A DNA stretch of 64,000 bases. Source: Liolophura sinensis. Taxonomy: Eukaryota; Mollusca; Polyplacophora; Chitonida; Chitonidae. The stretch is from contig NC_088301.1 in assembly GCF_032854445.1 (NCBI RefSeq), positions 51,323,187 to 51,387,186 of the forward strand, in the 5' to 3' direction. The position numbers and the translations under genes are program-made. The notes below the pieces were generated by a model. It searched no databases. It worked only from the letters and a program-made list of their open reading frames with translations, and had not been told where the DNA came from. Position 1 is the stretch's first letter. The number at the start of each line of letters is the position of its first letter. Of this stretch, positions 24,560 to 42,294 are shown piece after piece.

Positions 24560-26675
24560 GACTTTATTTCAGAAAAAATGAGAATGAATGGATGCAATGA
24601 TAGAAAGTACTTAAAACTACATGTAACATGGCATATGTTTTCATGCAAGTTAAAGAACCCAAACTAGGCAAATAATGTCTGACATTACACCAAAAAAGAT
24701 TTTAATATTAGATTTATAAGAGATGAATATTACATTATTGTAAAATCAACCAGCAAAACATTGGACCGGCAGGGCCCAGTGCAATCCCATATCTACTGCA
24801 ATGGCATCAACAACATGGGTAACAGTAATATCAAAATTTCTGCACCGGACCAATAAAACAACTTAAGAATTAAGCAATACAATGTACAGCACATTATTCC
24901 TGCAATAAAGAGTGTGAAACTGAAGGTGAAGACCACAGCAGGATATTTTCGGTGTCATGATTTTAAGAAAATGAACCATATAATAAACATCTTTACCGTT
25001 TACTTCTCTGATTTATCAAAAACTTCAAATTATAACCTCAAATGGCTACAACGTTAAAATTCAACCCTATATAAAAGAAAATATACCATAAACATTTCTA
25101 GTGTAAGAAAGAAGGACGAAAAGTACTCACTGTACTCAAAAGTACTCAATAAAATGTAGTACCTGATTGGTGCCTTTAAAAATCCAAATGTTCACCTATA
25201 ATTATACTTCATAAATAGTCTGATGCTTATGAGGGTGGAGTATAAAATCAACAGTGAAAGTTTGTCACATTACGAGGACAAATCAGTGGACCCCTTTACC
25301 ATTTGGCTGATGTCCAAAGGCAGTACAATTACAAGCTGCTTAAATTCTTTTATTTTGTAATAATCAGAAAAATATAGCTGGTAAATACACATTGGTGCCC
25401 CATTCTTTGCCTGCGTGCCTTTAAAAGTACAAGAATTGAACATAATAGCAATAATAATGTTTAAGTCAAGCACTGACTGACTCTACTGGGCCACCTGGAT
25501 TTCACAGGCCTGTAACAAGACATTCTAACCATTTAAAACCCAGCCACTTCCAGCAGCGATATCACTAGTAGCCACATAATAATGGCACGTTCAGCTTCTA
25601 CAATCAATTCTCTTTTTACTGGAGCACCTTTAATTCCTTTTCCTTCACAATCTCACAACAATATTGTTCCTATCTTATAACCTGGTAATCCCAGACATGT
25701 TTCTTGAATCTGATGCAAATCTTGCCCAACTTACTGTATTGTCAATGGCAATAAGGTCCTGCATATCATTATCAGTACTTTCAGAAAATGTCTAACTCAG
25801 TCCTAAAATCTAGCCATTACTGTTATTACACGTAAAACCCTGCATTCCTGTTGTATACAATGTTGGTTAGGAAATCCATTAACAGAGTCAGTGCATTCCT
25901 AACATTCTATAAAAATAGCAAAATGCTCTGCTAGTTTGCGTTAATTCTGTGACTTCCAATGCACTCAGTTCTGATGAGTACAATTAATAATACCTTTAAA
26001 TGTGTATTTACAACAAGGACAACTTACACGCAAGGAAACTACATATGCACATGCATAAAGAAGGACTAGCCTAGCATTGTACAATCATAAATAGACGTTG
26101 AAATGGAAAAGCAGTTAAAAAAGCCGGGGAATTGAGCAGAGAGGCATCTTTCAGTTCATCCTATAGCTAACAGGTCAGAGGGATTAGCCTGCGTTGATAT
26201 CCTGCACTTCCACAGCCTCCCCAAAGTGGTCTGGCACTTGACTAACCCTCTGAACGAACACATCTTGATACAAGGGGACGTCCCTAAGGCAGACACTTTT
26301 TTTTATGACTGACCAACAAATTAACGCACAAGGTCCTTCTTCAAACAAATCACTGAAACAAGAACCCCAAATCAACATATATTACCCTGAAGGTTTAAAA
26401 AATAAATTTTGATACCAATATAAATTTTTCACAAAGCTATAGTCAATTTTTATGTGTTGTCAAATCAGGGAAGTAATATTATGTCACTTCAATGTATTTA
26501 AAATATAACAAAATCATCTGGGTTAAAACTTCAAGACAGTTTGAAAAGATGGCAAGTACTTTATTTGAAGATTACTTTTAAATGAATAAATCGAAATGAT
26601 ACTTATAAGTTAAACTCATTTTCATCTTCTTGTAGATGAAGATAAAACAAATACTTACATTTTCCTCCAATCTTA
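24560..26675 (-). other. Rap1 3' UTR with a short intron after the stop codon
   Basis: Only 17 bases after the TAA stop (26678-26676) there is a strong donor, GTAAGTAT, reading down from 26658. A matching acceptor (GTTTCAG) brings transcription back at 26352, which removes about 306 bases. A minus-strand AATAAA lies at 24568-24563. Because the junction is less than 50 bases past the stop, nonsense-mediated decay would not be expected. The 3' end is inferred. Confidence 0.45.
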
Positions 26676-33321
<6,646 letters not shown>

Positions 33322-33342
33322 TTTCTATCTTCTGTCAGTCAA
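33322..33342 (-). other. 5' UTR part of the Rap1 ATG exon
   Basis: A pyrimidine-rich acceptor (CTTTCTTTTTCAG, minus strand) ends just above 33342, 21 bases upstream of the ATG. The leader is therefore spliced, and the first exon must lie farther up (see 38266-38324). Confidence 0.7.
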
Positions 33343-36300
33343 CCTGAAAAAGAAAGAATGCAATCCATCAGTGTGTGTACATCATAAATATGTACTCAAC
33401 ATTCATGCTTCCTTTGTTAGGTGCCAAATGTGTATTATTTTGAAGTAATAAACACTGTTGTCAAAAATGTGTTTTAACACAAGATCATCAGTCAAGGCAA
33501 TGTATCATCATGGCTGGAATATACAAGACAATGAAGGGTGAGGATATGCATATGTGACATAATTATTTCTATCACTCAAATGCGCAGTATCCTGGAAAAT
33601 GACAAGGAAATAAATTTGTATTTACAAGAAGCATTTAGCATGTTGTATTTGAAAGTACATGGATATTATTAAATTAAAAGTGTAGCACTGTAATCTGGGA
33701 CTACAAAAGACTAACAATACACATTTGACAAATAGAACTAAAGTAAACACCACAAATTGTTAACCAACATACATTGTATTTTCTCCATGAAAACTAATAC
33801 CACCTTTTCAAAACCACCTGTCAGTTGGAGAAGATGACCATCAAATGTGATATATTGGGACAGTTATTTAAAAAATGCACATGTTCTTTATCGTCATATT
33901 GGTATTGCAATCGTCATTCATATTTACACTTTTTACGTCACTAGTAATATAAATAATTTCATACATGTATCAAACTGGGGCCCTATTAAGCAGTGTAACC
34001 AGGTAATACATTTTCTCGATTATACAATGTATGATAAAGCTGAAATAAACCCTATTCAGCAAAATTAACTTGATAGAAGTGTCCCCTTCTAGTCAGAACA
34101 ATTGTTTTTCTACATAGCCCCTTTTCAAAATGCACAACCAACACTTTTAAATGTATTCTTTTTTTGTAAATAATACTCTATTCAAAATATCCTAGCAAGT
34201 AACTCATATGTACATGAACTGTCATAAAAACATGGACATATTTAAGGAGTGAAGTATATGTGTTATATGTACATTTCTATCCAGTCAGATTAAATGTATT
34301 CATACCTGTAAGTATTCTGCTTGCAAGCAGACTGATACCAAGCTCTGATCACGTACTAAATCTTGGTATTTTGCAGTCCTAGTAAAATTTTTCATTCAGA
34401 GGCTAGTGGTGAAGTCTGACACTTGGCATCAAGGTAAAAACTACAAAACATACATAGACAACCTCAGATTTGTCACATATAACTCAAGGTTATCTATTAG
34501 TCTCCCTTCCTCCCCAGCCATGTCTGCCTAGCATGGATCTCGATCAAACTCAGTATATTTTAAAAGCTTAACTTCAGTTGGTTTGATGGTGTTGTCATCA
34601 CACTGGAGGGCTACACAGATTTAAGCAGGGGCACTGGCCATTTTTATCCTGTAACTGGGTAGGGAATGTCAGCTCTCATCTTTTACAGGTCAGCACTCAC
34701 ACACATGCTCTCTGGAGAATGTACTCCCCATATATCTATACATGTAAACTTGGTATTTGTAACTCTTGTGGAACTGAAACTTGAAATATATGTACATGTA
34801 ACTTTATAGCCATACATGTGCTACATGGATAGAGCCAGTTACATCGCTCCTATTTAGACTGAAACCACATACTATGTAAATGAAATAGGCACCAGTGTCT
34901 AATCTCTCATTTGATTACATTAGCTCGCAAAGTATATATCAAATATGCAATATGGTAAATGTTCTTTGACTTGGATTTCATCCCTTTTCATGAAAAAATT
35001 TCTTGAGTTTAGAAAGATTATGTCTGTCTTAATTTTTGATCTTTTAAAACCTTGCATACATACATGTTTGTTTTGAACAGCTTTTACACTTGTACACACA
35101 GTGATCATGAGGAGAAAAAAAAACACACATATTTGAAAATTTACATGAATTTAACTGTTCCCGACATATAAACTATGTCGAAATGTATCTGTTTTGTAAG
35201 TAAAACATACAAAATCTTAAGACCTGTATTGTAGAATAGACAGGTCCAGAATTAGTTACAAGTACTTTCTACACAGATTACTCTCTAACATGTGAATACA
35301 TGTTAACAACAGAGATCAGGTATTTCCAGTTAGACGTGTGGAACACAAGAATCGGGGGAGGACTTCCAATTTTTTTTTCTTAAATAATACTGGCCTTGAT
35401 GTTTTCTTGAACTTAAACAATACCATAGCAAAAATACATTATAAAAATGAGTCAACACCTTAAAAACTATGAAGGCCTGTATATACACGTAAGCTAAAAC
35501 AAACATTCTGTGTGTACCGACTTCCAATCTAAACATTCTAATTCAATCATTCAAACCTTTAAGTCAATGATGCATATTTTTACACGTATTTAAACAAGTG
35601 AATGTGCAGGCTATGTGCTGATAATCATGTCTGTATGCTACAAAAATTTAAGCACATTCTAATGCAAGGATATCTGACCCAGTTCCCACCCAAGGATTAA
35701 AATATCCAGCAGGCAACAGTCAGAAGTATACTCTCCAACTATCATCAGCAGTCTGACCAGACAAAGCCCAGAGCAATTTTCCAACCAAGCTGAGACAACT
35801 ATTTTAAGCAACAAGGAACATGATAAATGACTACACTGAGCATGTAACATATTTATTTTTAACCCCCATACTACTGCAACCTTTGTAGTATAACAATGCT
35901 CTTCAGTCTCAAATGGTCATAAACATCATATCTACAAGTGAATTAAAAGGTTGACTAAATTACATGCAGTAGTAATTAAATGAAACAATGGAAGTGATTT
36001 TAAAGTCAGTGTAATAAGGCTCAGATTTTCCAAAATCCAAAAAGAAATCGTCAATATCAATGAAATGGAAACATGCTCTTGCTAGATACTCTGGCTCTAG
36101 AATACAATATGATGTACGATGTATATTTTTTGGAAAAATACAGTCATTTACATAATTTCATTCATTGTGGTTATCTAATATATGAGGCTCAAAAAAACAA
36201 AGTACTAGTTCGTGACTACAATGAACATTCCTGCAAGACTAATACTGACTACCATTTTCTCACCAAGTGTATGATTTGTTTATTTATTTATTTGATTGGT

Positions 36301-38265
36301 GTTTTACGCTGTACTCAAGAATATTTCACTGTGGTGGGAGGAAACCGGAGCCCAGGGGGAATCCACGACCATCCGCAGGTTGCTGTCAGACCTTCCCACG
36401 TATGGCTGGAGTGGAAAACAGCATGAGCTGGACTTGAAATCAGAGCACCACATTGAAGAGAGGCCCCTGGGTCATTGCGCTGCGCTAGCGCACTAACCAA
36501 GTGTATCACATGGTAAAACTTGCCAATAAACTAGAAGAGGGAATACCAAGCCTCAATAACATCAATAAAATTATCACTTACATCAAAACTGCAGAAATAG
36601 AAAAAAAGCATACTCAAGTGAGTTCTTACATGTAGCTACAGCATTAAATCCCAGAATATGTTGTAGCAATCAATAATAATGAATCCATTATCTCATCTTC
36701 ATTACAATAATGCACCAGAGAATCCACTGAAAATTAATTAAAATGCATTAGTCACCTGCCTTGAGTGGTGAACAACTCAAATGTTTTCTGTGCTGCATAG
36801 TTAGTAGCTAATAATAAATATGTCCCGTACAGTTTTAATGAAGCTGCACATAATATGTACATGAAATGATGCAACTATTGTCTAACTTGACCATACTGGT
36901 GAACGTCTCATCAGGTTTCTGTTTAATTAGCACTGACAATAAAACAAGGTCCACAACTGCTTATCAATCAGAGTGATTCAATAAAAACCAAAGCTGCTGG
37001 CGCTAACCTTCCTCAACATCTGATTTAACAAGAAAACAAAATAAGAATTGTGATTTATCACACAAGCCAACAGTCCTATTTACAAGTATGAGCAGTAGAA
37101 ACAACATATAAAATAAACTAAACAAAATTTACATTATATAAAAGATGACAAATGTGACAATGTGGAGATGACGAAGATGATTCAACTGTGAAAATAGTGC
37201 TCTACATCAACAAGTTTTACATGGAGAAAATTTATTAAATCTATTATTAAATCTCAAGATTAATTTAGATGCATACATGTCTTGGATCTAAATTGCAGAA
37301 ATCAATTTTAGAATTTAGCATCTTCATGAAACTCATTCTTTGTATCCATTTTTATTTTTAACTTCCAAGGTTAGAAATATTTTGTTTACTGAAAGTCACA
37401 GTATTAATTTAGGATATATGGGAGGTGTGGTCTGTACGGCCGAGCTGAAAAAGCCACAGTTGACACAGGTTTTGGACCTCAAACATAGTCTAAGAACAAC
37501 TTACTAAAACTGATGTGTGTATTTTGTCCAAGTTGCACTGGGACTATGATACAGTGTACTACCCTTGCCCAGTGGATTTCTTTTTTAACTTCAGCATTTC
37601 TGAATGAGCACTGGAATGGGTGTCAAAATACATTCACCTTACACCATATGACAGTGAGGCCATATGACAGTTAGGCAATATAACCTAATCACCGAAAACA
37701 TAATATGGAAGAACAATAAACAATATGACAAACATGAAAACATAGTAACAGTGTTCAATATTTGATAAACATAACAACATATCATCACAGGATACGGTCA
37801 GTTTTATTATTCACTGGTTTTGTGCACCAAATACATGTACTGCAACATGAGCACTGTTCCCATATTCTACGACTACCAACATTGTAACATTGTACCTGCG
37901 AACACAAGATCACAAACAAAAATGTCTTGAAACAGTTGTAAAGACACGAAGGAACCATAGCCACCGTCTAATAAAACACTGCATACACGACAGACAACAA
38001 AGTGTGAAAAATAATGAGAGGACGCCGTGGATCACCCTGTCTATGTTAAATGCCTACAACCCGGTCAATCCGGGCACTCCTATCGTCTGCGGTAAGTGTA
38101 GATTTTATCCATAAAACAACGACTAGAAAACCAAACTGTGTTGTCATCAACGACATCAACAAACCTTACTCTCATGCAAATAATAAACTTGAGGGTCTAT
38201 TGAACAGCAATGGTGAAATATAAGCTAACAACGGCAGTAGAAATACTCATTATTTTGTGACCTAC
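33343..38265 (-). other. Large Rap1 5' UTR intron
   Basis: About 4.9 kb between the putative first exon and the ATG exon. Apart from the SINE at 36276-36503 no gene was recognised. It is AT-rich with several TACATGTA palindromes. Confidence 0.45.
36276..36503 (-). mobile_element. tRNA-SINE family A, near full length, in the Rap1 5' UTR intron
   Basis: Tail (TTATTTATTTGATTGGTGTT), body and most of the tRNA-like head (CATTGCGCTGCGCTAGCGCA) are present, with a small internal deletion after TTTCACT. Confidence 0.92.
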
Positions 38266-38324
38266 CAAGCTTAGACGTCCGCTTATCGCCTCTGTTAACC
38301 CAGCCGACTGACGTCACATATATA
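38266..38324 (-). promoter_or_regulatory. Probable Rap1 first exon and core promoter (TATA + CRE)
   Basis: On the minus strand a TATATA (38324-38319) is followed at once by a perfect CRE palindrome TGACGTCA (38316-38309). About 40 bases on is a donor, AAGCTTG|GTAGGTCA, at 38266/38265. Transcription would start near 38290 and give a short non-coding first exon joined to 33342 across about 4.9 kb. The assignment to Rap1 rests on strand, position and a clean donor, not on transcript data. Confidence 0.5.
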
Positions 38325-38329
38325 GCTTA

Positions 38330-38850
38330 TGCCGGATGTTACTATATTTGGTACCTCGTTCCCAAAATGCTGTTCGGCCAGCAGCATGCGCAGTTCTACT
38401 TCCGACCGTCTACGCACATTTCCATTCATTTCTCCTTCTGACTCCTACGTCTCACCTATCCTCTTTCTTTCACACCTTCCACACACACCCATCATACACT
38501 CACACTGACACACTGTTAGGGTTATTCTATACTGCTTTGATCTTATTTGATCAGGCATTAGCCTGAAATGATGAGAAAATCTGAACGGAGCAGATAGTTG
38601 TTACGTCTGCTGTGACTACGGTACGTTGGAAATGATGTCTTGAACGGATATACTAAAATTCGGAACAGAGCTCGCATTCTTTATGTTTGAAGCACTGTTC
38701 TTAGAATTTAGTGAGTTAGGACTGTTAAAACTGATCCAACATTGTAGTAAACTTGTAGCCATGTGAAGCCTCCTTGTTTTTGGCAGTCTCTTAAAAAATC
38801 TTGATAACCGCCAAAGCGGTACTAATACTATAATAGTTAAAAGAGTTGCT
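38330..38850. other. Upstream flank of Rap1, no gene recognised
   Basis: Just above the Rap1 promoter the sequence is less AT-rich to about 38500 (short CpG-containing stretches), then AT-rich. A short plus-strand open frame at 38336-38566 has no recognisable domain and is not called. Confidence 0.4.
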
Positions 38851-38854
38851 ATTT

Positions 38855-39096
38855 CAGGAGTCTCTCGAGTTCACACAGGTTGATAAGACTGGATTGGGGC
38901 TCTCGCGAAAGAATGCGGCTAAAATGGGTAGAGTTAAGGCAGTTAACAGCAGTGTTGGGCCAACAGACCTGGCTATTTGAAACGTGTATTCAGTCAAGCA
39001 AGTAGCATAAATATTTCACCTTTTAGCTCATTAGTTCGTGAGAGCCCCAGCCTGTCTCATCCATATCTGTGTGAACTCACGGGACTCCTGAAACGC
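38855..39096. mobile_element. Fold-back inverted repeat, possible MITE
   Basis: The left arm (38855 on, TTTCAGGAGTCTCTCGAGTT...) pairs with the right arm ending near 39095 (...GGGACTCCTGAAA). Matching blocks such as GAGTTCACACAG and GGGGCTCTC occur in both, over about 58 clear bases and perhaps 80 in all. The spacer of roughly 100 bases holds no gene. Non-autonomous DNA transposons often look like this; no target duplication was clear. Confidence 0.65.
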
Positions 39097-39586
39097 CAAC
39101 TTGAATTATTGCTCTGGAGCCACTTTCATAAAACTGCGTAAGGCATATTTCTTGTAAGCTTTTGCCGAGAAAGACATTTGGCTTATAGTGCCATAAAGTG
39201 ATGTCATTTGCGAGAAAAGTTACGAAAAATTGATTTGTGAAAGTGATTCCTGTTGAGCCAAGGATGGCCGCAAACCAAGAGACTTTATTTGAAACACTGA
39301 TGCAGTTGGCATGGCAGTTAGCATTTGAGACAAAAATTATGGATCCAACATGTCTCCACCGTCTTAAGTTTTTCGACACTTATTTTCCTTCATCTTTTCA
39401 TCTGTATATTGTTGCAAGCACAGTGACTATCGTTCATTCCTCAGGCTGTGTGTGCACAAGATTCCTCAGTGATGCTTATAGCAATTCACACTACTGATAG
39501 CCTTGACATATTGAAGAGTGACCATTCTTCTGGGAAAAGGTGAATCTTTCGTTTTGAATTCAGGGAAATATTGATATATAACTATA

Positions 39587-40845
39587 CACAAGGAAAAAAG
39601 TTAAGCACCCCCTGCTAAGATCAATTATTAAAAATCCCCATTAATTTCAACTGTAATGCCAGTGGTGATGATGACAAGAATGATGTACGGTTGTGGTCAT
39701 TCATGTTTGACAGTAACGTAAGAACTTAGTGTTCTGCGACGAGAAAATTTTTTTCGTGCAATAAAGCAAAATTCAGTATGCTTGCCCTTCAAATTTTTGT
39801 ACTCAAGGTTGGTGTTGTGCAATGCGGACCAATCTTCTGTGATGTATATTAGAGGAGCACAGATGGCAAGTTATCCGTATGCACTCCGCTTGGTTGTCGT
39901 TCAAAGCTATCGGGCGTCAATTGGGCTACCATTATACAGTGATAAGTCGATTGGTCAGCCATTGGCATTAAGTTCATGTGTGAAGCGACAGCGGCTACCC
40001 AACAGACGTCTGTCCACAAGACCTGTGTGAAACGGCTTGAAAGCCGCAGGGCTTTGGGCAAGGAGAGTCATCAAAAGCCCCATATCGTCAGATTGTCATC
40101 AATGGATACGTTTGGCATGGTGTTTAGAACGACAAGGGTGAAATTTGAGGACCTAACGTAGAATCCATTGATCGGACAAATGTCGGTTCTTGCTCAATGT
40201 TACAGATGGACAAATGAGGGTTTGGAGGCACAAGAACACAGCATACCCATATGTTCCTTATGGAGGTGGGTTCTGTAATGGTTTGGGGGTGCATCTCGCA
40301 TGACTGAAAACTGGACTTGGTCACTGTACGAGGTAACCTCACAGGAGTGGCAACTGTTGCATCCTTATGGCAGATCCGATGTCTCACTGGAGGGATGAGA
40401 CGCAGATTGGAAGCTGTCATCCGGACTAATGGGGGCTATACGCACTATTAACCTTTGGCTCTAGGGATGTGTTCTACACACTCAAAGTGACATTTTAACT
40501 TAAACATTTACGACCTATGAAGCAAATTGACATTTTACTTAAACATTTATGCCCCATGAAGCAAACTGACATTTTACTTAAACATTTACGCCCTATGAAA
40601 CCAGATGAACTTGGAAGTTCAGTACTTACAAGCCATGTTTATTTTGTGAAGAATACACTTTTGATTTGGATATCCTGAATAAATTGTAAAGTCTAATGTC
40701 ATTTATGGTATTTTCTTATTGACTGAAGGTTGCACTTTTTGATCACAATCCTTGCTGTGATATCAGTTTGCCAGTAATCTCCCAACCCCAATGATTTTAT
40801 TGTCAGTGTGGGCTTTCCAGGGGCTGCTGAACTTTTTTCTTTGTG
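39587..40845 (+). mobile_element. Dead Tc1-like DNA transposon with inverted ends and TA flanks
   Basis: The left end reads CACAAGGAAAAAAGTTAAGC and the right end, on the other strand, CACAAAGAAAAAAGTTCAGC; both are flanked by TA, the Tc1/mariner target. Length is 1259 bases. The interior between about 39950 and 40430 holds broken transposase: fragments such as TDGQMRVWRHKN, PYVPYGGG, VMVWGCISHD and KLDLVTVRGNLTG match the central and C-terminal catalytic region of Tc1-like enzymes but sit in different frames with stops. It cannot encode an active protein. Confidence 0.88.
40483..40605 (+). repeat. Tandem repeat of about 40 bases, three copies
   Basis: Units built on GACATTTTACTTAAACATTT followed by a variable ACGCCC/ATGCCC-TATGAAGCAAA part repeat three times inside the 3' part of the Tc1-like element, with a few substitutions between units. 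Confidence 0.85.
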
Positions 40846-40859
40846 TATAATTTAACACA

Positions 40860-41760
40860 CTCACTTGGCAAAAATATTGACTGCTGTGTGCAATAGAATA
40901 CAGTTGGCAGGCCATAATCATTGTCTATTTGATAGCTATGTGCGTGCCATGCTTGTCCAGCATTCCCAGTATGTTCATGGATGACATCATTTCTGAACCC
41001 TATGACACCAACTATTGAAATCAGTCAATCAATAAAAAAGTTTGTTTGAAGCTGCATAGACATTTTCAAATTTCATAAAATTTTTTGTCCAGTCTTTTGT
41101 TATTATAAAAAATTGTGGAAATTGTTCGTAAAAACAATTCTTTGAGTGTTTTTGTAATATAAATTTTTATGTGCACAACATGTCCATTGTCCTTCTTTGC
41201 TGGGGTACAACCACTAGAAGTGGGCTTGAAGGCCCCACGGTTCTGACACCACTGTTACTGTCAATCCAACACATCTGGGGCTTTTTCTCTCTCTAGCTCT
41301 CGTAACTCATCGCTGAATAAGTTACCCCCCTCTGCAACTTGTTACAACCTGAGTATACATTTACAAAACAGAAAAATGTAAATCACTGTATTTACTTGAT
41401 AATTGCCAGTTTCAGATCGAAGTCTTTTGAAGTTCACCATTAAAATGGTATGTAGTGTACGCATGTTACTGTACATGTAGCCTATTCATTGCAACATAAG
41501 ACCGCACTACAGCTGGTTTACAGTGACGAGATTACCGATAACTTGATGAGGCAGCGTGACCGAGTATATAAGATGTTAGTCGTTCAAAGGGGATCTCGAA
41601 AGACTTCTTCCCGCCTGTATCAAGACGGTCCAAAGCTGTGAACCCATTTGTTCTTTCCTTTATTACGTCACAATTATCGGTGTATGTCTGCACATAAAAC
41701 GTGAAATACACATCCACTGAAACGTCTCAGAGGTAAACCTTGCGTTCTACTGTCATTTGG
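40860..41760. other. Intergenic stretch with nothing recognised
   Basis: Between the Tc1-like element and a family B SINE there is no supported coding exon, RNA gene or clear repeat. Confidence 0.45.
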
Positions 41761-41764
41761 ACCG

Positions 41765-42056
41765 TCGGTGTAGCTTGTCCTCTAATCTCCCATTGCTAGT
41801 AGGCGTGGATTCGATTCCTGTCATTGGCATGGAATTTGTGGATTTACCCCACTCTCACTCTGAAGATTCATTTAAGATTTGTCTCCCACCCACCCCACTT
41901 CCTTGTGTCACACATGGAATGATTCATGAATAAGTTTGCCATAGTTTGGTGGTTTACCCTGGGCACTAGTTTCTTTCACCCACATGACTGCGAAGCTTCA
42001 TACATGTGAAATATTTTTTTCAGTATCGCTTAAACAACAATCAAATAATATAAATC
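41765..42056 (+). mobile_element. tRNA-SINE family B, near full length
   Basis: A tRNA-like head with a good B-box (GTGGATTCGATTCCTGTC) is followed by the TTTGGTGGTTTACCCTGGGC core and the tail ATGTGAAATATT...TTAAACAACAATCAAATAAT. Confidence 0.75.
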
Positions 42057-42260
42057 GGTCAGGCAGTGAGCAGATTAGAAACCTCACCTTGCAAGAGGAC
42101 CTGACAATTAGCATCCATTTATTTCCCGCCCCTCAAATATAAAACAAACATATTTCAAATGGGTAATTCATATTTTATTAAGGAATACCCAGGAACTCTA
42201 GATGTTTAACATACATCACAATTACAGTATTTGTATATGATATAAAGGAATGAATGTACA

Positions 42261-42265
<5 letters not shown>

Positions 42266-42292
<27 letters not shown>
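42266..42292. repeat. (AT)n microsatellite
   Basis: About 13 uninterrupted TA dinucleotides directly after a TGTACATGTACATA stretch. Confidence 0.95.

Positions 42293-42294
<2 letters not shown>

Noticed and set aside
37890-38114. Plus-strand open frame of 74 codons ending near a GTAAGTG
   Set aside because: No recognisable domain, no partner exon, and it lies inside the Rap1 5' UTR intron.
39237-39497. Plus-strand open frame between the fold-back element and the Tc1-like element
   Set aside because: No recognisable family, low-complexity ending and no promoter or splice context. Left uncalled.
41765-41840. Possible true tRNA gene (B-box GGATTCGATTCC)
   Set aside because: No cloverleaf with a paired acceptor stem could be drawn, and the sequence continues into a SINE body and tail.
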